Shown piece by piece: positions 24,236-32,395 of a stretch of 34,526 bases of DNA. A model generated the notes under the pieces. That model had not been told where the DNA came from. It searched no databases and saw nothing but the letters and a program-made list of their open reading frames with translations. How positions within the stretch are numbered: position 1 is the first letter of the stretch; every line of letters starts with the position of its first letter. Source of the stretch: VGKP01 sp964578345 (lineage in GTDB: Archaea > Nanobdellota > Nanobdellia > Pacearchaeales > GW2011-AR1); contig CAZOCP010000005.1 in the NCBI GenBank assembly GCA_964578345.1, positions 1 through 34,526 on the forward strand, given 5' to 3'. Made by a program: the position numbers and the translations under genes.

Positions 24236-24404
24236 GTCAAGGAACTTGACAGAAAACTCCATACTTTAGTATGGAGTTGTTCCTTGAACATCCAAACTTC
24301 AAGAACGAAGTTCTTGAGGCCTCAAAAACTGAAAGTTCTTGAAGAAACGAGTGCCTGTCACAAACCACACATGTTAGTGTGTGGTGGCACATCATGTTTT
24401 TGAT
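24236..24404 (+). repeat. Structured repeat element D, 169 nt, between divergent glycosyltransferase genes
   Basis: Begins TTTATTAT^GTC and ends TTTTTGAT. 5' domain: CAAGGAAC (24238-24245)/GTTCCTTG (24279-24286) encloses ACTCCATAC-TTTA-GTATGGAGT (24256-24277). Scaffold ACATCCAAA follows. Middle: CTTCAAGAAC (24297-24306) can pair either with GTTCTTGAG (24310-24318) or perfectly with GTTCTTGAAG (24335-24344), so two folds compete. 3' domain: GTGCC (24351-24355)/GGCAC (24386-24390), 8-nt bulge TGTCACAA, 9-bp stem with GTTA loop (24364-24385). It has the same geometry as element B with compensated bases. It lies upstream of the promoter of the 24470 gene. Confidence 0.85.
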
Positions 24405-24437
24405 TCAGGGCATCTTCTAATAATTCAATGATACCTA

Positions 24438-24449
24438 CATATTTAAAAG
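24438..24449 (+). promoter_or_regulatory. TATA box of the Alg5-like GT2 gene
   Basis: ACATATTTAAAAG is centred about 27 nt before the ATG at 24470, fitting leaderless initiation there. The ATG at 24428 lies upstream of this box. Confidence 0.55.
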
Positions 24450-24469
24450 AACTATTTTCATACAGTTTT

Positions 24470-25258
24470 ATGCAAAAAATTGCAATCATCATCCCAGCGC
24501 ATAATGAAGAAAAGCGCATTAATAAAACTCTTAGAGCATATAGCGAATATTTCGAAGATTTAATGAATAAAGATTTACTAGAATATAAGATTATTGTAGT
24601 CATTAATGCAAGCAGAGACAAAACTCTTACTATAGTAAAGGATATGGAACAAAAAAATAAAAGGATAACATACTTAGATTTAGAAAGAGGAGGAAAGGGA
24701 TATGCAGTCATTGAAGGATTCAAGACTGCAATCCAAGAGAATAATGATTTAATCGGATTTGTGGATGCAGACATGGCGACCCCTCCAGAAGCATTTCATG
24801 ATCTGATAATTAGATTATCAGGCTACGACGGAATTATTGCAAGCAGATGGATGAAGGGAAGCATTATAAAGACAAAACAGGCAACTCTGCGCAGAATCTC
24901 TAGCAGGACATTCAACTTCTTGGTTAAAAGCATTCTTCTCTTAAACTTTAAAGATACTCAATGCGGGGCAAAATTATTTACTTCAAAGGCTATTAAAAAA
25001 GTAATTCCTTCTTTAGGTATGAGTCAATGGGCTTTCGATATCGAGCTTCTTTACAATTTAAAAATAAATGGATTTAAAATAGCAGAGACGCCTACAGTTT
25101 GGGAGGACCAAAAAGAGTCAAAACTTAATATTACCAAAGTCTCATTTCAAATGTTCACAAGCATAATACGTCTGCGTTTATTTAACTCTCCATTTAAATT
25201 TATAATAGATACCTATGATAATCTTCCAGAAAAATTAAAAGTACATCACAAAATATAA
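24470..25258 (+). CDS. Dolichyl-phosphate glucose synthase-like GT2 (Alg5 type)
   Basis: 262-aa soluble GT2: IAIIIPAHNEEKRI (4-17), IIVVINASRDKT (41-52), RGGKGYAVIEGFK (73-85), then GFVDADMATPPEAF (96-109) with the DxD and the A-T-P-P run typical of Alg5-like polyprenyl-phosphate glucosyltransferases, and CGAKLFTSKAI later. No C-terminal spans are seen. Likely makes a polyprenyl-phosphate hexose. The start is set at 24470 by TATA spacing; 24428 is in frame but upstream of the promoter. It heads a tight plus-strand operon with the Alg14/Alg13-like pair (no gap, then 4-nt overlap). Confidence 0.85.
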   Translation: MQKIAIIIPAHNEEKRINKTLRAYSEYFEDLMNKDLLEYKIIVVINASRDKTLTIVKDMEQKNKRITYLDLERGGKGYAVIEGFKTAIQENNDLIGFVDADMATPPEAFHDLIIRLSGYDGIIASRWMKGSIIKTKQATLRRISSRTFNFLVKSILLLNFKDTQCGAKLFTSKAIKKVIPSLGMSQWAFDIELLYNLKINGFKIAETPTVWEDQKESKLNITKVSFQMFTSIIRLRLFNSPFKFIIDTYDNLPEKLKVHHKI

Positions 25259-25734
25259 TGAATATAGCATTTATTGCATCTCAAGGAGGCCACAGCGGCC
25301 AGATTCATATTATTTTTACTGAAGAAGTTATAGGAAGGAACAGGCCAATTTTAATTACAGAACATCCAGAATTAGCAGGCACAAAAAAAGATAAATCTTT
25401 CCTAAAAAAATATCCTGTATATTACTTTAGAAAGGATTATTTAGGTTTTAATCCTTTCAGATATTTAGTTGCTTTCTTGAAATTACGTGATATTTTTAAG
25501 AAAGAGAGAATTTCTTTGATGGTGACTAACGGAGCCCAGATTTCAATTCCAGCAGTCATCGCAGCAAAAACATTAAAAATAAAAACTATTTTTATAGATA
25601 CCGTGATAAGAGTAAAGACTCCGAATTGGTCTGCGCGTGCATGCTATTTCTTTTCAGATATATTTCTTGTACAGCATAGAAATATGATTAAAAAATACGG
25701 AAAGAAAGCGAGGTATGAAGGAGGAATTCTATGA
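25258..25734 (+). CDS. Alg14-like glycosyltransferase membrane/acceptor subunit
   Basis: 158 aa with the Alg14 pattern. The N-terminal strand IAFIASQGGHSGQI (3-16) has the S-x-G-G-H motif. VTNGAQISIPAVIAAKTLKIKTIFIDTVIRVKTPNWSARACYFFSDIFLVQ matches the central T-N-G..P family core, and the protein ends KARYEGGIL. In eukaryotes Alg14 recruits Alg13 to add the second GlcNAc to the lipid-linked oligosaccharide; bacterial PssD/EpsE-type proteins are equivalents. The ATG shares one nt with the upstream stop, and its stop overlaps the Alg13-like ATG by 4 nt. Confidence 0.88.
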   Translation: MNIAFIASQGGHSGQIHIIFTEEVIGRNRPILITEHPELAGTKKDKSFLKKYPVYYFRKDYLGFNPFRYLVAFLKLRDIFKKERISLMVTNGAQISIPAVIAAKTLKIKTIFIDTVIRVKTPNWSARACYFFSDIFLVQHRNMIKKYGKKARYEGGIL

Positions 25735-26225
25735 TTTTCGTCACAGTAGGAACTCATCCTGGCCAATTCAATCGCCTGATAAAAAAAATAGACGAAATAG
25801 CTCCTTTAATAAAAGAAGAGGTTATCGTTCAGAAAGGGTTTACATCATACAAACCAAAAAATGTTAAAGTATTTGATTTTGCTCCTTCATTAGACCCATA
25901 TTTCAAAAAAGCAAGGTTAGTAATAAGCCATTCAGCTACCTCTTTGCTGGAGTTTGTTCTGTATAACAAAGAGCCGCTTATAACAGTTCCACGGCAGAAA
26001 AAATACAAAGAGCATATAAATGACCACCAAGTAGAATTCGCTCTCTTTCTGGAAGAGAAGACAGGAATAAAGGCAGTTCTAAATATTGAAGAATTGACCC
26101 CAGAATTAATTAAAAACTATAACAAAATTGCAAAGATAGATAAAATGAACCTACGTTCATTACAGAATTTTTTTAAACGGCTTTTTGTAGAATACAATTC
26201 ACTATCAAAAAAAAACAAGGCCTAA
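25731..26225 (+). CDS. Alg13-like glycosyltransferase catalytic subunit (GT28 C-terminal type)
   Basis: 164 aa beginning MIFVTVGTHPGQFNRLI, the Alg13/PssE signature (F-V-T-V-G-T). The nucleotide-sugar part follows: ARLVISHSATSLLEFVLYNKEPLITVPRQKKYKEHINDHQVEFA (about 62-105), with SH, E, P and H-x-x-D-H-Q where GT28 enzymes bind UDP-sugar. Probably adds HexNAc or hexose to the polyprenyl-PP-sugar made by the GPT-like enzyme, with the Alg14-like partner. Donor specificity is inference. Confidence 0.88.
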   Translation: MIFVTVGTHPGQFNRLIKKIDEIAPLIKEEVIVQKGFTSYKPKNVKVFDFAPSLDPYFKKARLVISHSATSLLEFVLYNKEPLITVPRQKKYKEHINDHQVEFALFLEEKTGIKAVLNIEELTPELIKNYNKIAKIDKMNLRSLQNFFKRLFVEYNSLSKKNKA

Positions 26226-26226
26226 T

Positions 26227-26949
26227 ATGAATACACTAACAAAAGTAAATATAGCAATAATTTTATTAATACTTACATTAGCATTTTTTCTGCTCGGAAC
26301 AAAAGAAATTCCTAAAGATGGACAATTCAATGACGAGGCATTAAATAAAAGCGCAAATGAAGATTCTGTTTCCATAATCACAGAGCACAATGAAAAAACA
26401 CTTGATAAAATAAAAAACCCTAATTTTCCATATTGGAGCATAATGCCAATTACTTATCAGATAGATCCGGAGAATTTTTGTGGAAAGATAGTCAATAGAA
26501 GACTGTCAGAGGCATTTTTTATCTTAGAGAATGAAACTGAAAATATTTTATCATTCAATGAAGTAAATAATACTGGGCTCATTATTATCCATTGTTTTGC
26601 TAACGTTACAGATAGCAATATTTCTGGATCTTATATTGCAGGAGAGGGAAGCCCAATAATATCAGAAGATATGAGAATTATAGGGGGAAATGTTAATTTA
26701 TACAATGCAAAATTAGATAATCATTTTAGCGGAGGATGTACAAATTATCCAGATACAGAATTGCATGAACTCCTTCATGTTTTTGGGTTTGGGCACTTTG
26801 ATTGGAGAGTAAAAAAAAGCATCATGAATGATGGAACAGGGCCGGCCTGTATTAAATTAGATAAAGAGATTATTAGCTGTCTAAAGTATATTTATTCAAA
26901 TGGAGAAAAGGGATCAAACTGTACTGGTATTCCATCTATATTAAAGTAG
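26227..26949 (+). CDS. Membrane-anchored metzincin-like zinc protease
   Basis: 240 aa: one N-terminal span (about 7-23), then an extracytoplasmic domain with five Cys residues that could form disulfides. HELLHVFGFGH at 180-190 fits the metzincin zinc motif HExxHxxGxxH, and SIMND (198-202) is a plausible Met-turn 8 residues later. Several N-x-T/S sites (e.g. NET, NVT, NIS, NCT) suggest it may be N-glycosylated. It starts 1 nt after the Alg13-like gene, so it is likely cotranscribed with glycan genes. Substrate unknown; the exact metzincin family is not assigned. Confidence 0.8.
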   Translation: MNTLTKVNIAIILLILTLAFFLLGTKEIPKDGQFNDEALNKSANEDSVSIITEHNEKTLDKIKNPNFPYWSIMPITYQIDPENFCGKIVNRRLSEAFFILENETENILSFNEVNNTGLIIIHCFANVTDSNISGSYIAGEGSPIISEDMRIIGGNVNLYNAKLDNHFSGGCTNYPDTELHELLHVFGFGHFDWRVKKSIMNDGTGPACIKLDKEIISCLKYIYSNGEKGSNCTGIPSILK

Positions 26950-26975
26950 GCAGATTAAATAGAAACATAACACGA

Positions 26976-26990
26976 GAAATATTAAAAAAC
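26976..26990 (+). promoter_or_regulatory. Weak candidate TATA box for the methyltransferase gene
   Basis: GAAATATTAAAAAAC is centred about 27 nt before the ATG at 27010, the spacing used elsewhere here. The sequence is a poorer TATA match, so read-through from the upstream operon is also likely. Confidence 0.35.
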
Positions 26991-27009
26991 CTAATTTCAA
27001 GATATCTTT

Positions 27010-27744
27010 ATGAACTCAGAATGTTTTAAAAAGTCTATTCAAAATAATGAAGTCTCAGCCAGAATAGCCTATATAGTTAGCCTTCTCAAACTCAAACTCG
27101 GCGATAAAGTATTAAACATCGGTATATCGAACATACCAGAATTAGAAATCTTCTTAGAGAATAAAGTAAAAGAGTGCGTAACAATAGACATAGATAAAGA
27201 AAAATTAAGACATGCAAATACTTTCTTAAAAAAGACAAAACTTATCGAGGGAGACATACTTAAAGAGCCCGCATTTAAAAATAATTATTTTGATAAAGTT
27301 ATAATTCTAGAAGTTCTAGAGCACCTAGAAGACGATATAAAAGCAGCAAATTGGATAAATTCAGTCATGAAAAAAGGAGGAACATTGATCGTTGCAGTTC
27401 CAAATACACATCCTCTTCATTATCTAAATCCTGTCAAATATTTAGAGCACAAAAGACATTATACAAACGAATCTATTACAAAACTATTAATAGAACAAGG
27501 TTTTAAAATAGACAATTTAAATGTAGTTGAGAATTGGACTCTTTTAGCTAATCTATATATACACTTATTCTTTAAATTTATTTTAAAGAGAACAATTCCA
27601 TTCGGAATTTTGAAGAAAAGCTCAGAAAAAACATACAGCCAGAAAAATTATAAAGGATTAGATATCATTGTAAAAGCTACAAAGATTTCAGATATCTCTT
27701 CTGCCATAATCAATAAAATTCCCAAGACGATACAGAGTAATTAA
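27010..27744 (+). CDS. Class I SAM-dependent methyltransferase
   Basis: 244 aa with a Rossmann-type methyltransferase domain: motif I position KVLNIGISNIPELE (33-46; I-S-N replaces the usual G-x-G), acidic end of strand 2 VTIDIDKEKL (57-66), EGDILKEPAF (80-89), and VIILEVLEHLEDDIKA (97-112), the motif typical of UbiE/Methyltransf_11 proteins. The loss of the motif I glycines is noteworthy and could weaken SAM binding. Near glycan genes it may methylate a sugar or lipid; that is inference. Its 3' end overlaps the convergent GT2 by 57 nt. Confidence 0.82.
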   Translation: MNSECFKKSIQNNEVSARIAYIVSLLKLKLGDKVLNIGISNIPELEIFLENKVKECVTIDIDKEKLRHANTFLKKTKLIEGDILKEPAFKNNYFDKVIILEVLEHLEDDIKAANWINSVMKKGGTLIVAVPNTHPLHYLNPVKYLEHKRHYTNESITKLLIEQGFKIDNLNVVENWTLLANLYIHLFFKFILKRTIPFGILKKSSEKTYSQKNYKGLDIIVKATKISDISSAIINKIPKTIQSN

Positions 27745-28716
27745 TCCATATTCTAATGTAATAAAAAATAGATAAAATGGGTGCAAAAGCCAGAATAATC
27801 TCTTGCTTCTGAAAGCCTGTCTAATGCTCAGCATTAAAGGAGAGATAATGCTTAGATTGCCTGCCACTTGTATATAGAATCTAATTTTTCCAGAAAAGTC
27901 CTTTGGTATCCACTGAAATTTCTTAGTAGTATACTCTTTATCTATAAATCTATAGAAGTAGACTCCTTTTTTCTTCATAAAACTAAGAAAATCATTAGAA
28001 GTCTTATGATAAATCCTTGCATTTTTTACAACTGCAACAACCATATTTAAAGATGCCATTGAGGCATATACATCCACATCTCTAGTATATCCTCCTATTC
28101 TCTGAAAAACTTCTCTCCTAAAAGCCCCCCCATTAGCTCCTCCATAAAGAACATGTTTCTCATTAAGATTGTGAACATAATAATTATCTTCAACAAGCTT
28201 AAATTTTTCAGGATGAAGTACAACTTGTGAAACAAGAGAATGCGGGACTGCAAACGGATCTTCTACTCCTAAAGCATTGATATATTTAAGAAAATTGCTG
28301 TCTCCTTCTAAAAATTGTAGCATAGATTGAGATGCCATAATCTTTGAATTAACTTTAAATGGGTACATCATTTTATGTAGCCAATCTCTATGCAGAATAA
28401 TATTATCATGATCAAGAAAGATTACTATATCTCCTCTTGCATAGTCAACTCCAATATCTTTGCTCATTCCTCTACCTTCTGAAAATTTTTTAGAGTTGTG
28501 TACAAGAAGCAGGTTTTTATTTTTTATCATAAAATCTTTTACAATTCCAAGAGTATTATCATTAGATCCGCCGTCTACAACTATAACTTCATATTCAGAT
28601 TTCGGATAATCTTGAATAAAGATAGAATTCAGGCACTCTTTCAATGTCCTCTCTGCATTGTATATTCCTAATACGATGCTGACCTTTATCCTGGATTTTT
28701 TTAATTTACCGGCCAT
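27688..28716 (-). CDS. Membrane-associated GT2 glycosyltransferase
   Basis: 342 aa: GT2 A domain with VSIVLGIYNAERTLKECLNSI (12-32), YEVIVVDGGSNDNT (42-55) and acidic motif VIFLDHDNI (98-106; DHD in the DxD position). A C-terminal hydrophobic region (about 290-335) with an amphipathic lead suggests membrane attachment. Probably adds one sugar to a polyprenyl-linked glycan at the cytoplasmic face; donor and linkage unknown. It lies 11 nt after the AsnB-type gene, so the two are cotranscribed. Confidence 0.87.
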   Translation of the reverse strand: MAGKLKKSRIKVSIVLGIYNAERTLKECLNSIFIQDYPKSEYEVIVVDGGSNDNTLGIVKDFMIKNKNLLLVHNSKKFSEGRGMSKDIGVDYARGDIVIFLDHDNIILHRDWLHKMMYPFKVNSKIMASQSMLQFLEGDSNFLKYINALGVEDPFAVPHSLVSQVVLHPEKFKLVEDNYYVHNLNEKHVLYGGANGGAFRREVFQRIGGYTRDVDVYASMASLNMVVAVVKNARIYHKTSNDFLSFMKKKGVYFYRFIDKEYTTKKFQWIPKDFSGKIRFYIQVAGNLSIISPLMLSIRQAFRSKRLFWLLHPFYLFFITLEYGLITLYRLGNFIDYGRRDI

Positions 28717-28727
28717 AAAAACTCTTC

Positions 28728-30584
28728 CTATAACTTAATCCTTCCTGGTTCGATATTGTCCAGATACAATTTATACCATATTTCCAGATTTAAAAACAAC
28801 CAGATCCTATGATCATTGCGAAATTCTGAAGGATTATTTATTATTTCCTCATAACATTCTTTATTGAATATTCCTCGTTTCTCTAAATCGATAAGGTGCG
28901 GCATAATTCTATCTAGAATATCTTTTTTTTCAAACCAGCTGGAAAGAGGAAGAACAAAACCCTGTTTCTTCTTTTTCAATATTTCTTTAGGTAGCAATGA
29001 ATTTATAGTCTCACGAAAAAGAAGGCGGTTATGCTTATATTTATTGTCTAATCCTGAAAAATAATCAATTAGTTCTGCATCAAGATAAGGCGTCCTTATT
29101 TCAAGGCCATGAGACATTCCAATTTTATCAGCCTTCATAAGCAAATCATTAGGAAGCCACTCAGAAAAATAATATTGCAATGTGCTTGTCCTCAAATCAG
29201 TACTCTTTAAAAAATTATCTTCGATAGGAGTGGCAAGAGAGATTTTATTCAAAAAAAAACTATCACTAAACAAATTCTTCTTCGTTGAATAATCAAATGG
29301 AAAATAAAATAATTTAATATAACTTTTATTTATGTCCTCAAGTTCAGATAAGACTTCAGAAGCCAGCGCTAATTTCTGCTTTGTAGGATATCCAAAAAAT
29401 GGAGAGACAGCAGAGAATACCGGGCTAATTAAGGATCTTCTAATAAATCCTGGAACTGATTTTTTAATTTTATTAAGATTTTCAATAGAATTGAAAGTAT
29501 GATATCCTCCAAAAACTTCATCTCCTCCTTCTCCTGACAACACCACTTTTACTTTTTTAGAAACCTCTTTACATAATAAATAAGTAGGCAATGCTGCCGG
29601 ATCCGCAAGAGGTTCATCAAGATGCCAAACTACCGAAGGCAGATATGCAAGAATATCGCTGTCAAGTTTTATCTCGGTATGTTCTGTATCAAATTTTTCA
29701 GCGACAATCCTAGAATAAAATGTCTCATCGGTGCTGTCTCCAAAGCCAACAGAAAAAGTTTTTATATTCTTCTTTATTCTAGACATATACGCAACTAAAG
29801 TGCTAGAGTCAAGCCCGCCAGATAGAAATACTCCTAAAGGAACGTCCGATATTAGTCTTTTCTTTATAGAATTTTCAATTAATTTATCTGTCTTTAAAAT
29901 ATCAGGATCAAATCTATGAGTAAAAGATGGCAGTTTCCAATATTTCTTTTTATTTATTCTGCCATTCTGATATATCAGAAAAGTCCCGGGCTCAACTTTC
30001 TTTATATGCTCAAAAATAGTCTCTTCATTAGGTGAATAACGCAAAGTAAGATAATCAGATAGGCATTGCATATTTACTGATCTTTTGATAGATGCATCAA
30101 CTAAAATTGCTTTTATCTCGGAAGCAAAAACTAATTTCCTTTCGTCAAGATAATAATACAGAGGTTTCTTTCCGATTCTATCTCTAGCAAGAATAAGTTT
30201 TCTCTTTCTAATATCCCAAATAGCAAAAGCAAACATACCATCTAATCTTTTAGTTATCTCTTCTCCATATTCTTCATAACCATGCACTATAACTTCAGTA
30301 TCAGAAGAACTCGAAAAATGATGTCCAGATTTCTCTAAGATTACTTTTAATTCTTTATAGTTCCATATCTCGCCGTTGAAAATAACTACTATATTTTTTG
30401 TCTCATTGTACATTGGTTGATGTCCATTTATTGAAGTGTCTATTATACTCAATCTTCTATGTCCAAGAGAGATATATCTATCAACATATAATCCAGAGTC
30501 GTCCGGACCGCGATGAGCCAGTGCAGAAGTCATCTTAGCAATAAGCTTCTTATCAGCCCACGAAAATCCTGCAATACCACACAT
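28728..30584 (-). CDS. asnB: Glutamine-dependent asparagine synthase-type amidotransferase (AsnB family)
   Basis: 618 aa with two domains. The N-terminal glutaminase has nucleophile Cys2 (MCGIAGFSW), AHRGPDDSGLY (23-33) and FNGEIWNY (69-76). The C-terminal ATP-pyrophosphatase has SGGLDS (255-260) and a later LSGEGGDEVFGGY. It makes Asn from Asp and Gln, but paralogues inside polysaccharide clusters amidate sugar carboxylates. Its coupling with a GT2 gene suggests that second role as an alternative (inference). A TATA box 26 nt upstream gives a leaderless start at 30584. Confidence 0.92.
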   Translation of the reverse strand: MCGIAGFSWADKKLIAKMTSALAHRGPDDSGLYVDRYISLGHRRLSIIDTSINGHQPMYNETKNIVVIFNGEIWNYKELKVILEKSGHHFSSSSDTEVIVHGYEEYGEEITKRLDGMFAFAIWDIRKRKLILARDRIGKKPLYYYLDERKLVFASEIKAILVDASIKRSVNMQCLSDYLTLRYSPNEETIFEHIKKVEPGTFLIYQNGRINKKKYWKLPSFTHRFDPDILKTDKLIENSIKKRLISDVPLGVFLSGGLDSSTLVAYMSRIKKNIKTFSVGFGDSTDETFYSRIVAEKFDTEHTEIKLDSDILAYLPSVVWHLDEPLADPAALPTYLLCKEVSKKVKVVLSGEGGDEVFGGYHTFNSIENLNKIKKSVPGFIRRSLISPVFSAVSPFFGYPTKQKLALASEVLSELEDINKSYIKLFYFPFDYSTKKNLFSDSFFLNKISLATPIEDNFLKSTDLRTSTLQYYFSEWLPNDLLMKADKIGMSHGLEIRTPYLDAELIDYFSGLDNKYKHNRLLFRETINSLLPKEILKKKKQGFVLPLSSWFEKKDILDRIMPHLIDLEKRGIFNKECYEEIINNPSEFRNDHRIWLFLNLEIWYKLYLDNIEPGRIKL

Positions 30585-30604
30585 ATACCTTGCAAATATG
30601 GTTT

Positions 30605-30616
30605 ATTTATAAAGTT
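30605..30616 (-). promoter_or_regulatory. TATA box of the asnB-type gene
   Basis: On the minus strand CTTTATAAATA lies centred about 26 nt before the ATG at 30584, in the 42-nt gap after the upstream glycosyltransferase gene. This gives asnB its own leaderless transcript. Confidence 0.6.
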
Positions 30617-30626
30617 TTATAAAAGA

Positions 30627-32261
30627 TTAAGCGTAAGTTATCTCGTAAACAAAGACGCCATTAATTTGGTTTTTAGGATAGACTAATGTGAACCTCATAT
30701 TTCCAATCTGTATTTTTTCTTTTATATCCATTACTATTGCTTGTCCTTGTTGATCAACAAGGACAGTTGAATTAAGATAAGGCAGGCTAATTTTTGCAGG
30801 CATTCCATTTGGATGTATCTGCATTTGATATGCCCATTGAGGATGATTTTCAAAATTTGAGAGCATCATATATCTTGGACGTTTTTCTAGTAGAAACTCT
30901 GTAAAAGAAGATTCATTTTGGTAAGGTGCATACGGATAAACTTTTCTTTCAGCATAATTAGTAGTTTGTGTGTATGAGGCGCTGACAACAGAGTCGTCAA
31001 TTCCACTGTTATCTCTTATCCAGACAGAAGCTTCTTTAACTAAGGAATAAGAGGGCAGTTTATTTTTAATTAGAGCGTCTGCGTGATTGAGTTGTTGTAC
31101 ATAGAAAAAGACAAAAAGTAATAACATCAGCGCAGCTATTACATACTTTCCTCTAATTTTTAAATAAGAAAATGTCAGCAACATTCCATCAGCAGCAAAG
31201 TAAAAAAGGAAAGGAGCCATAATAAAGACCCATCTGTCTTCAATAGCCCCCTGTATATAAAATATATAAAAACTAGAAACTAAAATAATAAACATAATAG
31301 AAAAAATGTACGAATCAAATCTTCTTTTCTCATCTTTCATTAAAATATCAAAAGAAATTCCTATTCTAAATATTGCGGCGGCGAGCCCTATTAAAAATAG
31401 AACAAAGAATAATATCTTAGGAAATCCATAAAAGAAATCTAAAGTCATCCATCCCAACGGTCTTTCGCTTATTCCTCTTCCTCCTATATAAGAAGGAGCA
31501 AAAGCAGCCGGGCTTCCAAAAAGTATATATTGCCAAATTCCAAAAGGAATAAGCGAGATAATAAAGGAAAGCAAGGCTCTCCAATAAATTCTATTTTTAA
31601 TAAATTTTAGTCCATCTTTAAAAAGTATAAATACAAAAACAGACAAAGGGACCAGCAAAGCAGATATTTTAAAGTAGAATCCCATTGCAGCGAATAAGCC
31701 GGCAAGTAAGGCATATTTGCTTTCAGGATTTTTGAAAAGTTTCCAGAAATAAAATATTGAGAGAAGCTGGAATGTAAGAGAAAGAAAATCCGGTTGAAAA
31801 CGCGCGCCCCAAAATAAGAAAGACCACATTCCTGCAGAAGCAAGAGCAGCACAAATACCAACCCTCTTATTAAATAATTCCTTTCCTAATAAAAAAATAA
31901 TATAAATAACCGCCGTAGAAGGGATAACCACAAGGAAAAATTTTAAGGCAAATTCTTCAAATCCAAGACGAAGCAGCAATGCGCCCAATAATTGGAATAC
32001 TGGGGGTCTCTGCTCATTTAATTCATAAGGTACTCCAAAAGCCCAATGCTTAGCAGTAGACATATACTCTGATTCATCCCACCATAATGTTTGCCCCTTA
32101 GTAAGTATTATATAATGAATTCTAATAATAAATGCCAAAATAACTATTCCAAGAATAGCAAGGTTATAAGGATCCTTCAGCCACTTAGAGACACTGTCCT
32201 TTAACCTATTAAGGCGCTCTCTTGAATTATTATTTATAGAATTTCTTTCTTCTTCAGCCAT
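30627..32261 (-). CDS. Second GT39/GT83-type (PMT/ArnT-like) glycosyltransferase
   Basis: 544 aa, about 11 spans plus a C-terminal extracytoplasmic domain. The first loop has LWWDESEYMSTAKHWAFG (about 59-76): WWDE supplies the expected catalytic Asp of ArnT/PMT-type GT-C enzymes. FQLLGALLLRLGF and the GARFQPDFLSLTFQLLSI segment follow as in that family. Uses a polyprenyl-phosphate sugar; acceptor unknown. The start at 32261 is preferred: a TATA box lies 27 nt upstream, while the ATG at 32282 would be almost on top of that box. Confidence 0.84.
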   Translation of the reverse strand: MAEEERNSINNNSRERLNRLKDSVSKWLKDPYNLAILGIVILAFIIRIHYIILTKGQTLWWDESEYMSTAKHWAFGVPYELNEQRPPVFQLLGALLLRLGFEEFALKFFLVVIPSTAVIYIIFLLGKELFNKRVGICAALASAGMWSFLFWGARFQPDFLSLTFQLLSIFYFWKLFKNPESKYALLAGLFAAMGFYFKISALLVPLSVFVFILFKDGLKFIKNRIYWRALLSFIISLIPFGIWQYILFGSPAAFAPSYIGGRGISERPLGWMTLDFFYGFPKILFFVLFLIGLAAAIFRIGISFDILMKDEKRRFDSYIFSIMFIILVSSFYIFYIQGAIEDRWVFIMAPFLFYFAADGMLLTFSYLKIRGKYVIAALMLLLFVFFYVQQLNHADALIKNKLPSYSLVKEASVWIRDNSGIDDSVVSASYTQTTNYAERKVYPYAPYQNESSFTEFLLEKRPRYMMLSNFENHPQWAYQMQIHPNGMPAKISLPYLNSTVLVDQQGQAIVMDIKEKIQIGNMRFTLVYPKNQINGVFVYEITYA

Positions 32262-32282
32262 TCTTGACTTTAGGTGCAGCAC

Positions 32283-32295
32283 TTTTTATATCTTT
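32283..32295 (-). promoter_or_regulatory. TATA box of the second GT39/GT83-type gene
   Basis: On the minus strand AAAGATATAAAAAG is centred about 27 nt before the ATG at 32261, matching the leaderless pattern and deciding against the ATG at 32282. Confidence 0.55.
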
Positions 32296-32395
32296 ACAAT
32301 ATGTCGAGTCCAGAATGAAACATGAAAAGAGATTTCATTTAGGAATAAAAGATTTTCCAGATAATTTATATTTTAAGATTTACTTAACACAATGT

